Assembly: GCF_004366075.1 (NCBI RefSeq)
Contig: NZ_SODU01000002.1
Span: 62,001 to 126,000 of the forward strand
Source of the DNA: Kribbella pratensis
GTDB lineage: Bacteria; Actinomycetota; Actinomycetes; Propionibacteriales; Kribbellaceae
Direction of reading: 5' to 3'
Length of the DNA stretch: 64,000 bases
The first letter of the stretch is position 1. Each line of letters starts with the position of its first letter. The notes under the pieces were generated by a model that was not told the DNA's origin, made no database searches, and was given only the letters and a program-made list of their open reading frames with translations. Shown here one piece after another: positions 7,869 through 14,599 of this stretch. The position numbers and the translations under genes are program-made.

Positions 7869-9821
7869 ATGTCCCGTTCGCACTTGATCGCGGTCGCCGT
7901 GTCGACCGCGCTGCTCGGTGCCGTGCTCACGTACCAACCAGCCGCCGCGAGCCCCGCGCCGCGCATCACCCGTGCGGGCCTCGATCCAGCCTTGGTGACC
8001 GGCCGCGGCGCCGACGTACCGTTCGTCGAGCAGGAGGCGGAGAACGCCGCCTTCACCGGCGAGCAACTCGGCCCGGGACGGGAGGCGTACACCCTCCCGG
8101 CCGAGGCCTCCGGGCGTACCGCCGTACGGCTGCAGCCCAAGCAGTACGTCGAATTCACGCTGACGCAGCCCGCGAACGCGTTCACGCTGCGGTACAGCAT
8201 CCCGGACGCACCGGCCGGCGGTGGGATCACCGCGCCGCTCGACGTGAGCGTCAACGGGAAGCACCGGCAGACGATGACGCTGACATCGCAGTACGCCTGG
8301 CTGTACGGCATGTATCCGTTCTCCAACGACCCGAACGTCGACCCGATCCCGGGCTGGTGGAAGCCCGAGCCGGATCCGGTCGCGAAGCCGTTCCGGCCGA
8401 ACCACTTCTACGACGAGCAGCGAGTGATGCTCGATCGGACGTACCAGGCCGGCGCGCGCATTCGGTTCGCGGTACCAAACGCGACTGCGGCGGCGTGGAC
8501 GGTGCTCGACGTCGCGGACTTCGAGCTGGTGAAGGCCCCGTTGAAGCAGCCGGCCCGGTCCCTCGACGTGCGGTTGTTCGGCGCCGATCCGACCGGGCGA
8601 CGGGACGCCGCGCCCGCGATCGAGCGCACGATCGCGGCCGCGCAGCGGATCGGCTGGTCGGTGTTCATCCCGGCGGGGACGTTCCAGGTCAACCGGCACA
8701 TCGTCGTCGACCGGGTGACGATCCGCGGCGCCGGCAACTGGTGGACGATCATCAAGGGCAGGGTCCTGCCGCTCGCGGAGCCTGCGCCGGACAAGTCGGT
8801 GCACAGCGCACCCGGCTTCTACGGCAAGTACGCCGCCGACGGCGGGAGCACCGGCGTACATCTGTCGGACTTCGCGATCGAGAGCGACGTCCGCGAACGC
8901 ATCGACACCGACCAGGTGAACGGCATCGGCGGTGCGATCGGCGGTGGCTCCACGATCCAGAACCTGTACCTGCACCACACCAAGGTCGGCATCTGGCTCG
9001 ACGGCCCGATGGACGGCCTGCTGATCCGCAACAACGTCATCACCGACGCCGTTGCCGACGGCATCAATCTGCACCTCGGCGTCTCGAACGTCAGGGCCAC
9101 CAACAACTTCGTCCGGAACAGCGGCGACGACGGGCTGGCGATGTGGTCGGAGGCGAACCCGTCCGGTGTGGTCAATCACGACAACGTCTACGACCACAAC
9201 ACCGTGCAGACGCCCGTGCTCGCGAACAACATCGCGATCTACGGCGGCCGCGACAACGCGGTCACCGACAACCTGGTAGCCGATCCGATCCGCGAGGGCA
9301 GTACGTTGCACGCCGGCTCGCGCTTCAACGCGACCCCGTTCGAGGGCACGCTGAGGTTCGCCCGCAACACCACGGTCCGCGGCGGTCCGCGCGATCTAAA
9401 CTGGAACATCGGCCTCGGCGCAATCTGGCTGTACGCGTTGCAGTCCACGATGTCGGCCCCGATCGAGATCGTCGACAGCTCGTTCCTGGACTCGACGTAC
9501 AACGCGATGATGTTCGTCGTCGACTGGCCGGTGAAGGACGACTACGCGATCACCGGCGTCGTCGTCCGCAACGCCCACGTCGACGGCACCGGGACCAACG
9601 TGGTGAACGCCCGGGTCGGCGGCTGGGCGACCTTCGAGAACGTCGACGCCCGCAACGTCGGCGCGCCGTTCGTCAACAACTGCGGCACGTTCCACTTCAA
9701 CGGCCCGCCGGAGTTCGACGTACGCCTGCTCGCCGGCAACGACGGCGGCTGGACGAGCGCAACCTGGTGCGAGGATCGCCCCACCGTTGTCCCGCCACCG
9801 CCGCCGTCTCCGTGGAACTGA
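7869..9821 (+). CDS. Secreted CBM-linked parallel beta-helix glycosidase, GH87 mycodextranase-like (650 aa)
   Basis: A signal peptide is clear (hydrophobic residues 6-25, cleavage near QPAAAS). Residues about 50-220 form a CBM6/35-type carbohydrate-binding domain starting FVEQEAENAAF. From about 230 a right-handed beta-helix follows (LFGADPTGRRDAAPAIERTI, then repeated short turns with Asn). Conserved acids occur at D397 (ADGINLH) and D420-D421 (NSGDDGLAMW), which fits the catalytic Asp arrangement I recall for GH87 alpha-1,3-glucanases/mycodextranases. The layout CBM plus helix and the DDGLAMW motif support GH87, but a related pectin-type enzyme cannot be excluded. It probably attacks fungal or bacterial alpha-glucan outside the cell. 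Confidence 0.8.
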   Translation: MSRSHLIAVAVSTALLGAVLTYQPAAASPAPRITRAGLDPALVTGRGADVPFVEQEAENAAFTGEQLGPGREAYTLPAEASGRTAVRLQPKQYVEFTLTQPANAFTLRYSIPDAPAGGGITAPLDVSVNGKHRQTMTLTSQYAWLYGMYPFSNDPNVDPIPGWWKPEPDPVAKPFRPNHFYDEQRVMLDRTYQAGARIRFAVPNATAAAWTVLDVADFELVKAPLKQPARSLDVRLFGADPTGRRDAAPAIERTIAAAQRIGWSVFIPAGTFQVNRHIVVDRVTIRGAGNWWTIIKGRVLPLAEPAPDKSVHSAPGFYGKYAADGGSTGVHLSDFAIESDVRERIDTDQVNGIGGAIGGGSTIQNLYLHHTKVGIWLDGPMDGLLIRNNVITDAVADGINLHLGVSNVRATNNFVRNSGDDGLAMWSEANPSGVVNHDNVYDHNTVQTPVLANNIAIYGGRDNAVTDNLVADPIREGSTLHAGSRFNATPFEGTLRFARNTTVRGGPRDLNWNIGLGAIWLYALQSTMSAPIEIVDSSFLDSTYNAMMFVVDWPVKDDYAITGVVVRNAHVDGTGTNVVNARVGGWATFENVDARNVGAPFVNNCGTFHFNGPPEFDVRLLAGNDGGWTSATWCEDRPTVVPPPPPSPWN

Positions 9822-9828
9822 CGGTTCC

Positions 9829-9904
9829 CCAGGCCATCACAATTAACCGATGCCGGCGCGCTCCGGCGTAGTTGCTTGCTGATTCGGCGATTGTGATGGC
9901 CTGG
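9829..9904. repeat. Palindromic repeat family, copy A (76 bp)
   Basis: Perfect 15-bp terminal inverted repeats, CCAGGCCATCACAAT at 9829-9843 and its complement at 9890-9904, enclose 46 bases. The left arm begins 8 bases after the glycosidase stop. The stop of the convergent MFS gene overlaps the inner end of the left arm, so the last MFS codons are encoded by the element. Two more copies lie at 26672 and 27653. Confidence 0.85.
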
Positions 9905-11402
9905 AGGTCCGGAAGGCGGCCGTGAGGACGATCGCGCCGAGGAGGACGATGGCCGCGGCGACGCCGGCCGCGGTGTGCATGGCGTGGACGAAGGCGTCGT
10001 TCGCGAGTTGCACCAGGTCGGGGCGATGCAGCGCGCCGGCCGCGTGGCGGGTCGCCTCGGCCGACGTGCCGATCGCCTCCTCGTTCGGCAGGCCGGTCAG
10101 CGCCGGCGCGATCCGGTGCTGGTACGTCGACGACACGACGGTCCCGAGTACGGCGACACCGAGCACGCTGCCCACCTGACGCAGAGCGTTGCTGACCGCG
10201 GAGCCGGCTCCGATCCGATCCATCGGGAGCGTCGCCATCACGGCCGCGGTCGTCGGCGCGACGGTCATGCCGATCGCGAGCCCGGCGAGGCCGCCGATGA
10301 TCCCGATCACCACGAGCGACGTGCTGACGTCGTACGTGAGGTTGAGCGCGAAGCACGCCGCGAGGGTGAGGACCGCCGTACCCGACACCTTGGCGACGCC
10401 GAGCCGTGCGGCCAGCCGGGCACCGAGCGGGGCGCCGACGATCACACCCATTGCCCCAGGCAACGACATCAGACCGGCGTCCAGGGCGCTCATTCCGCGG
10501 GCGCCCTGGAGATAGAACGCGAGGTAGAAGCCCTGCCCGGTAATGGTGAGGAAGACCGCCGCCAGCGAGAGGTTGCCGGCCGCGAAGCGGCGATTGCGGA
10601 ACAGGCGCGGGTCGAAGCTCGGCTCCGGTTCACGCCACTCGGAGTAGAGGAAGCCGGCGAGCAGCACGAGACCGGCACCGATGCTTGCCCAGACCTGCCA
10701 GCGATCCCAGCCGCCCTGGTGACCGCCTTCGATCAGTCCGTACGAGAGGCCGAGCAGGCCGAGCGTGGACAGGCCGAGGCCGAGCGGGTCGAGCCGGCGG
10801 CGCTGCGGGCTGCGCGGGTTCGGGAGTACGACGGCGGCACCGATCAGGCCGAAGGCGACGATCGGCAGGTTGATCGTGAAGACCGACCCCCACCAGAAGT
10901 GATCGATCAGCACCCCGCCGAGCACCGGCCCGACGGCGACGCCGACACCGGCCGACGACGACCAGACCGCGATCGCACCGGCCCGGCGCTCCGGCGGGAA
11001 GGTCCAGCCGATGATCGCCATCGACGTGGGCATGATCAGCGCGCCGCCGAGGCCCATGGTGGCGCGGGCGAGGATCAGGCCGACCGGGTCGGTGGCCCAG
11101 GCGGCCCAGGCGGAGGCGATGCCGAAGATCAGCAGGCCGAGCATCAGGATGGTTCGGTGGCCGTAGCGGTCGCCGAGGGCGCCGGCCAGGAACAGGGCGG
11201 TGGCGAACAACAGCGAGTAGATGCCGACGGCCCACTGCAGCTGGCCGGGCGTGGCACCGAGACCCGCCACGGGATCGGCGAGGCGTTCGAGAGCGATACC
11301 GAGGACGGTCGAGTCGATCCAGATCAGGACGGCCGAGACGACCAGGATCGCGAGTATGCGGCGCTGGTGAATTGGACCTTGCGGGGGGTCGATCACAGAC
11401 AC
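9843..11402 (-). CDS. MFS multidrug efflux transporter, DHA2 (14-TM) type (519 aa)
   Basis: An integral membrane antiporter of the EmrB/QacA type. Motif A is seen in GALGDRYGHRTILM, motif C in the GVGVAVGPVLGG segment, and about 14 hydrophobic spans follow one another. I place the start at GTG 11402, which follows AGGAG at 6 bases; the open frame continues upstream but runs through the operator region. It is divergent from a marR gene over palindromic sites, the normal layout for a drug-inducible pump. The C-terminal tail (about 20 residues) is encoded inside repeat copy A. Confidence 0.92.
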   Translation of the reverse strand: MSVIDPPQGPIHQRRILAILVVSAVLIWIDSTVLGIALERLADPVAGLGATPGQLQWAVGIYSLLFATALFLAGALGDRYGHRTILMLGLLIFGIASAWAAWATDPVGLILARATMGLGGALIMPTSMAIIGWTFPPERRAGAIAVWSSSAGVGVAVGPVLGGVLIDHFWWGSVFTINLPIVAFGLIGAAVVLPNPRSPQRRRLDPLGLGLSTLGLLGLSYGLIEGGHQGGWDRWQVWASIGAGLVLLAGFLYSEWREPEPSFDPRLFRNRRFAAGNLSLAAVFLTITGQGFYLAFYLQGARGMSALDAGLMSLPGAMGVIVGAPLGARLAARLGVAKVSGTAVLTLAACFALNLTYDVSTSLVVIGIIGGLAGLAIGMTVAPTTAAVMATLPMDRIGAGSAVSNALRQVGSVLGVAVLGTVVSSTYQHRIAPALTGLPNEEAIGTSAEATRHAAGALHRPDLVQLANDAFVHAMHTAAGVAAAIVLLGAIVLTAAFRTSRPSQSPNQQATTPERAGIG

Positions 11403-11415
11403 GAGGTCTCCTATA

Positions 11416-11474
11416 ATTGACAGGACCCTGACGAGGTTTCCCATCCTCGTAGATTGACAGGTTCCTGTCAATCT
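11416..11474. promoter_or_regulatory. Twin MarR-type operators in the MFS/marR divergent promoter
   Basis: At 11451-11474 lies a dyad with 11-bp perfect arms, AGATTGACAGG and its complement, around TT. A degenerate second copy starts at 11416 (ATTGACAGGACCCTGAC). The second site overlaps the MFS ribosome-binding region. Autoregulation by the adjacent MarR protein is the likely role. Confidence 0.8.
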
Positions 11475-11496
11475 CTTTTTCGGCAGAATGTGATGC

Positions 11497-11928
11497 ATGG
11501 ACCCCAATGACGAGACCGGCTGTGTGACGTTCCTGGTGCGGCATGCCTGGCTGAGCATGCGATCTGCACTCGCGGTCGCGCTCGACGAGCACGGGCTGTC
11601 GGTCCAGCAGTACGGCACGTTGCTGTGCGTCCGCGAGGCGCCGGGACTCACCGTGGCCGAGGTCGGCCGCGTGGTCGGTACGACGCGGCAGTCCGCGAAC
11701 GAGCTGATCACCGGGATGGAGCGGGCCGGCCTGGTCGAACGGCGGCCGAACCCGAAGGACCGCCGTACCCAGCAGGTGCACCTCACCCCCGGCGGCGAAC
11801 GCCGGCTGGCCGAGGCGGCCCCGGCGATCCGCAAGGTCGAGAACGACCTCGAGGCCGCCTTCAGCCCGGCCGACCGCGCCACCGCGCGCGCCTGGCTTGC
11901 GCACATGGTCACGGCCGTCGAGGGTTGA
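11497..11928 (+). CDS. MarR-family transcriptional regulator (143 aa)
   Basis: The winged-helix domain has LTVAEVGRVVGTTRQSANEL as the HTH and RRPNPKDRRTQQVHLT as the wing, both diagnostic of MarR. It is normal length. It sits opposite the MFS pump over two operator-like palindromes, so it most likely represses the pump and itself and is relieved by a small aromatic ligand. Four bases separate it from the aminotransferase gene, which is therefore under the same promoter. Confidence 0.92.
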   Translation: MDPNDETGCVTFLVRHAWLSMRSALAVALDEHGLSVQQYGTLLCVREAPGLTVAEVGRVVGTTRQSANELITGMERAGLVERRPNPKDRRTQQVHLTPGGERRLAEAAPAIRKVENDLEAAFSPADRATARAWLAHMVTAVEG

Positions 11929-11931
11929 GGG

Positions 11932-13095
11932 ATGCGCGCACACGCTGAGCGGTTGAACGGCCTGGGTACGACGATCTTCGCGGAGATGTCCGCGCTGGCG
12001 CTGGCGACCGGGTCGGTGAACCTCGGCCAGGGCTTCCCGGACCGCGACGGGCCGGACTCGCTGCTCGAGGACGCGATCGCGGCGATCCGGGCCGGCGCGA
12101 ACCAGTACGCGCCGGCTCGCGGGGTGCCCGCGCTGCGGCAGGCGATCGTCGACCACCAGAAGCGGTTCTACGACCTCTCGTACGACCCCGACACGCAGGT
12201 CCTGGTCACCACCGGCGCGACAGAGGCGATCGCGGCCGCGCTGCTGGCGTTCGTCGAGCCCGGCGACGAGGTGATCGCGCTGGAGCCGTACTACGACTCG
12301 TACGCGGCCGACATCGCCTTCGCCGGGGGTCGGCGCGTACCCGTGACGCTGCGCGCACCGTCGTACCGCCTGGACCTCGACGAACTGCGCGCCGCGGTCA
12401 CGCCGCGGACGAAGGTCCTGCTGATCAACTCACCGCACAACCCGACCGGGACCGTCCTCGACGACGAAGAACTGCGCGGCATCCGCGACGTCGCCCTCGA
12501 ACACGACCTGATCGTGATCACCGACGAGGTCTACGAACACCTGGTGTACGACGGGATCCACCGGCCGCTGGCGTCGTACGACGGGATGGCGGACCGGACC
12601 GTGTCGATCAGCAGCGCCGGGAAGACGTTCGCGGTCACCGGATGGAAGATCGGGTGGGTCACCGGGTCACCCGAGGTGGTGACGGCGGTCACCACCGCCA
12701 AACAGTTCCTCACCTTCACCTCCGGCGCCCCTTTCCAGCCGGCCGTCGCGAACGCTCTTGCCCTGGGCAACGACTACTACGACGCCCTGCGCGCCGACCT
12801 CCAGTCCCGCCGCGACCTCCTTTCCGACGGCCTCGCCGACCTCGGCTTCGAGGTCCACCGCCCCGCCGGCACCTACTTCGTCACCACCGACATCCGCCCT
12901 CTCGGCCACACCGACGGCATCGAATTCTGCCGGATGCTCCCCCAACGAGCCGGCGTTGTAGCCATCCCCCACCAGGTCTTCTACGACAACCCCGAACCAG
13001 GCCGCCCCTTGGTCCGCTGGGCCTTCTGCAAACAACCCGAGGTGCTACAGGAGGCCCTGGAGCGCTTGCAGAAGCTCAGGGGAGGAACTTCCTGA
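11932..13095 (+). CDS. PLP-dependent class I/II aminotransferase, DapC/kynurenine-aminotransferase type (387 aa)
   Basis: A fold-type I aminotransferase with GQGFPDRDGP near the N-terminus, the conserved SPHNPTG substrate/cofactor loop, DEVYEHLVYDG and the Schiff-base lysine K231 in SSAGKTFAVTGWK. A C-terminal Arg occurs in LVRWAFCK. It resembles the actinobacterial N-succinyldiaminopimelate aminotransferase (DapC) and the kynurenine/methionine aminotransferase group; sequence reading cannot separate them. It is co-transcribed with marR, an unusual place for lysine biosynthesis. The last 20 bases overlap the convergent ArsC-like gene. Confidence 0.9.
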   Translation: MRAHAERLNGLGTTIFAEMSALALATGSVNLGQGFPDRDGPDSLLEDAIAAIRAGANQYAPARGVPALRQAIVDHQKRFYDLSYDPDTQVLVTTGATEAIAAALLAFVEPGDEVIALEPYYDSYAADIAFAGGRRVPVTLRAPSYRLDLDELRAAVTPRTKVLLINSPHNPTGTVLDDEELRGIRDVALEHDLIVITDEVYEHLVYDGIHRPLASYDGMADRTVSISSAGKTFAVTGWKIGWVTGSPEVVTAVTTAKQFLTFTSGAPFQPAVANALALGNDYYDALRADLQSRRDLLSDGLADLGFEVHRPAGTYFVTTDIRPLGHTDGIEFCRMLPQRAGVVAIPHQVFYDNPEPGRPLVRWAFCKQPEVLQEALERLQKLRGGTS

Positions 13096-13426
13096 GCGTC
13101 TCGGGGTCGCGGGCGATGGCGGTGGTCCGGTCGTCGGCGGTGATGATGGGGCGTTGGATGAGGATGGGGTCGGCGACCATCGCGTCGATCCATTCGCTGC
13201 GGTGATCGGCGTCGCGGGGCAGGGCTTTGAGGGGCTTCGCGGCGGGTTCGTTGTGGCGGACGATGTCCCAGGGTTCGAGGTTGAGGCGGGTGAGGACGGC
13301 GGTCAGTTCTTCGGCGGTGGGCGGGTCGTCGAGGTAGCGCCGTACGGTGTAGTCGATGCCGGCCTCGTCGAACGCCGTGGTGGCGGCTCGGCATTTCGAG
13401 CAGGCGGGGTTGATCCAGATCTCCAC
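13076..13426 (-). CDS. ArsC/Spx-family thioredoxin-fold protein (116 aa)
   Basis: Starts MEIWINPACSKCRAA from a GTG preceded by AGGAG. The CSKC pair gives the redox motif of ArsC-like reductases; the domain continues with IDYTVRRYLDDPPTAEEL and ends with LIQRPII, the ArsC phosphate/arsenate loop region (RPI). It is the length of the YffB/ArsC family. True arsenate reduction is not certain, since many homologues have other thiol roles. It lies 14 bases downstream of a membrane-protein gene on the same strand. Confidence 0.87.
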   Translation of the reverse strand: MEIWINPACSKCRAATTAFDEAGIDYTVRRYLDDPPTAEELTAVLTRLNLEPWDIVRHNEPAAKPLKALPRDADHRSEWIDAMVADPILIQRPIITADDRTTAIARDPETLRKFLP

Positions 13427-13440
13427 AGGGTCTCCTGGAG

Positions 13441-13905
13441 TCAGCGGTGGTTGAACCAGAGTCTGGTGGGGCGTTGGAGCATGAGGGTCAGCAAGGTGAC
13501 GTGGATGGCCAGGCCTAGGAGGCTTGCTGGTAGGGCCATGACGCCGCCTGCGATGCCGAGGACTGCTACGGCGATCAGGACGTAGCGCGACCAGGGGCGG
13601 CCTTTGCGGAGGTAGAGGGCGGGGACGAGGTAGACGACGGCGCAGACAAGCGCGGCCGCGACCGCGACCGGGGTGTTGCCACGGGACCCGGTAAGCACCT
13701 CGGAGATCTGGCCGCCTGCAGACGTCAGGGTGAGCGCCGCCAGCAGCAGGCACATCGCGCCCAGCCCGGCGGAGATGACCGCGGCGACCGTCACCTGCTT
13801 GGGCGTCGCCGCCTCATAGCTGTGCGTGTCCGGCACCGCACCGAACAGCCCGCTGTACGGCCCCGGCCCACCATCGACCGGCTCGTCGCCACGCTGCTCA
13901 GCCAT
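13441..13905 (-). CDS. Hypothetical four-helix membrane protein (154 aa)
   Basis: Begins MAEQRGDEPVDGGPGPYSGL, a soluble Pro/Gly-rich head, then four hydrophobic spans (roughly residues 39-60, 77-98, 106-128, 130-145). I chose the internal ATG because the frame upstream of it is Arg-rich and lacks a ribosome site. It precedes the ArsC-like gene in a two-gene operon. No family recognised. Confidence 0.7.
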   Translation of the reverse strand: MAEQRGDEPVDGGPGPYSGLFGAVPDTHSYEAATPKQVTVAAVISAGLGAMCLLLAALTLTSAGGQISEVLTGSRGNTPVAVAAALVCAVVYLVPALYLRKGRPWSRYVLIAVAVLGIAGGVMALPASLLGLAIHVTLLTLMLQRPTRLWFNHR

Positions 13906-14007
13906 CCGCTTCCTTCCACGACCCCCGCCCCGATCCTCCCAGATCACCAAAACCGATTCCTTTCGCACTCGCGGCCGGTCTATTCACCAAAGACCGGAAG
14001 GAGCAGC

Positions 14008-14559
14008 ATGCGCAAGATCATCGCCTCGGCGCTGATGACGCTCGACGGAGTCGTAGAGGACCCTGGAGGCTACAGCGGTACGGCGTACGGCGGCTGGGCG
14101 CAACCGTACTTCGGTGAGGAGTCGGTGCGCCTGTCGATCGAGAAGCTGGCGACCTGCGACTACTTCCTGTGCGGGCGGCGTACCTACGAGATGTTCGCCG
14201 CCGCCTGGGGAAACGCCGACGGGCCGTACGCCGATCGCCTGCGGAGCCTGCCGAAACTCGTTGCCTCCAGCACCTTGACCGGGAAGCTGACGTGGAACGC
14301 GACGCTCCTGGAAGGCGATGCGATCGCTGCTCTCCGGGAGATCAAGAAGGAGGACGGCGGCGACATCATGATGTACGGCAATCCGGCGCTCCTGCACAGC
14401 CTGCTGGAGCACGGGTTGGTCGACGAACTGGAGATCATGCTGCACCCGCTGGTGCTGGGCACGGGCCAGACACTGTTCGCGGAACGCACCGAACTGAAAC
14501 TGGTGCGTCAGAAGACGCTGCAATCAGGCGTCCTTGTGTTGACCTACGAACCCGCATAG
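14008..14559 (+). CDS. RibD C-terminal/dihydrofolate-reductase-like protein (183 aa)
   Basis: The start MRKIIASALMTLDGVVEDPG, the CGRRTYEMF segment and GNPALLHSLLEHGLVDELEI are characteristic of the YyaP/YwjB branch of the RibD-C domain family, which shares the DHFR fold and binds NADPH. A good ribosome site, GGAAGGAG, lies 5 bases before the ATG. Members are stand-alone reductases of unknown substrate, not thymidylate-cycle DHFR. It ends against a bidirectional hairpin shared with the next gene. Confidence 0.9.
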   Translation: MRKIIASALMTLDGVVEDPGGYSGTAYGGWAQPYFGEESVRLSIEKLATCDYFLCGRRTYEMFAAAWGNADGPYADRLRSLPKLVASSTLTGKLTWNATLLEGDAIAALREIKKEDGGDIMMYGNPALLHSLLEHGLVDELEIMLHPLVLGTGQTLFAERTELKLVRQKTLQSGVLVLTYEPA

Positions 14560-14565
14560 ACGAAT

Positions 14566-14592
14566 GGGGCCCGGTCAGAGTGACCGGGCCCC
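14566..14592. terminator. Bidirectional terminator hairpin
   Basis: A perfect 12-bp stem, GGGGCCCGGTCA and its complement, encloses a 3-base loop. It sits between the stops of the RibD-like gene and the convergent stalk-protein gene. Confidence 0.85.
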
Positions 14593-14599
14593 AACACGC

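Noticed and set aside
7176..9311. 711-codon minus-strand open frame across the GNAT and glycosidase genes
   Set aside because: High-GC codon-position artefact; composition is Val/Asp/Arg-biased with no domain, and both sense genes are real.
13076..13426. Arsenic-resistance locus
   Set aside because: No arsenite pump, ArsR or arsenate-specific neighbour; ArsC/YffB-like proteins are often general thiol proteins.
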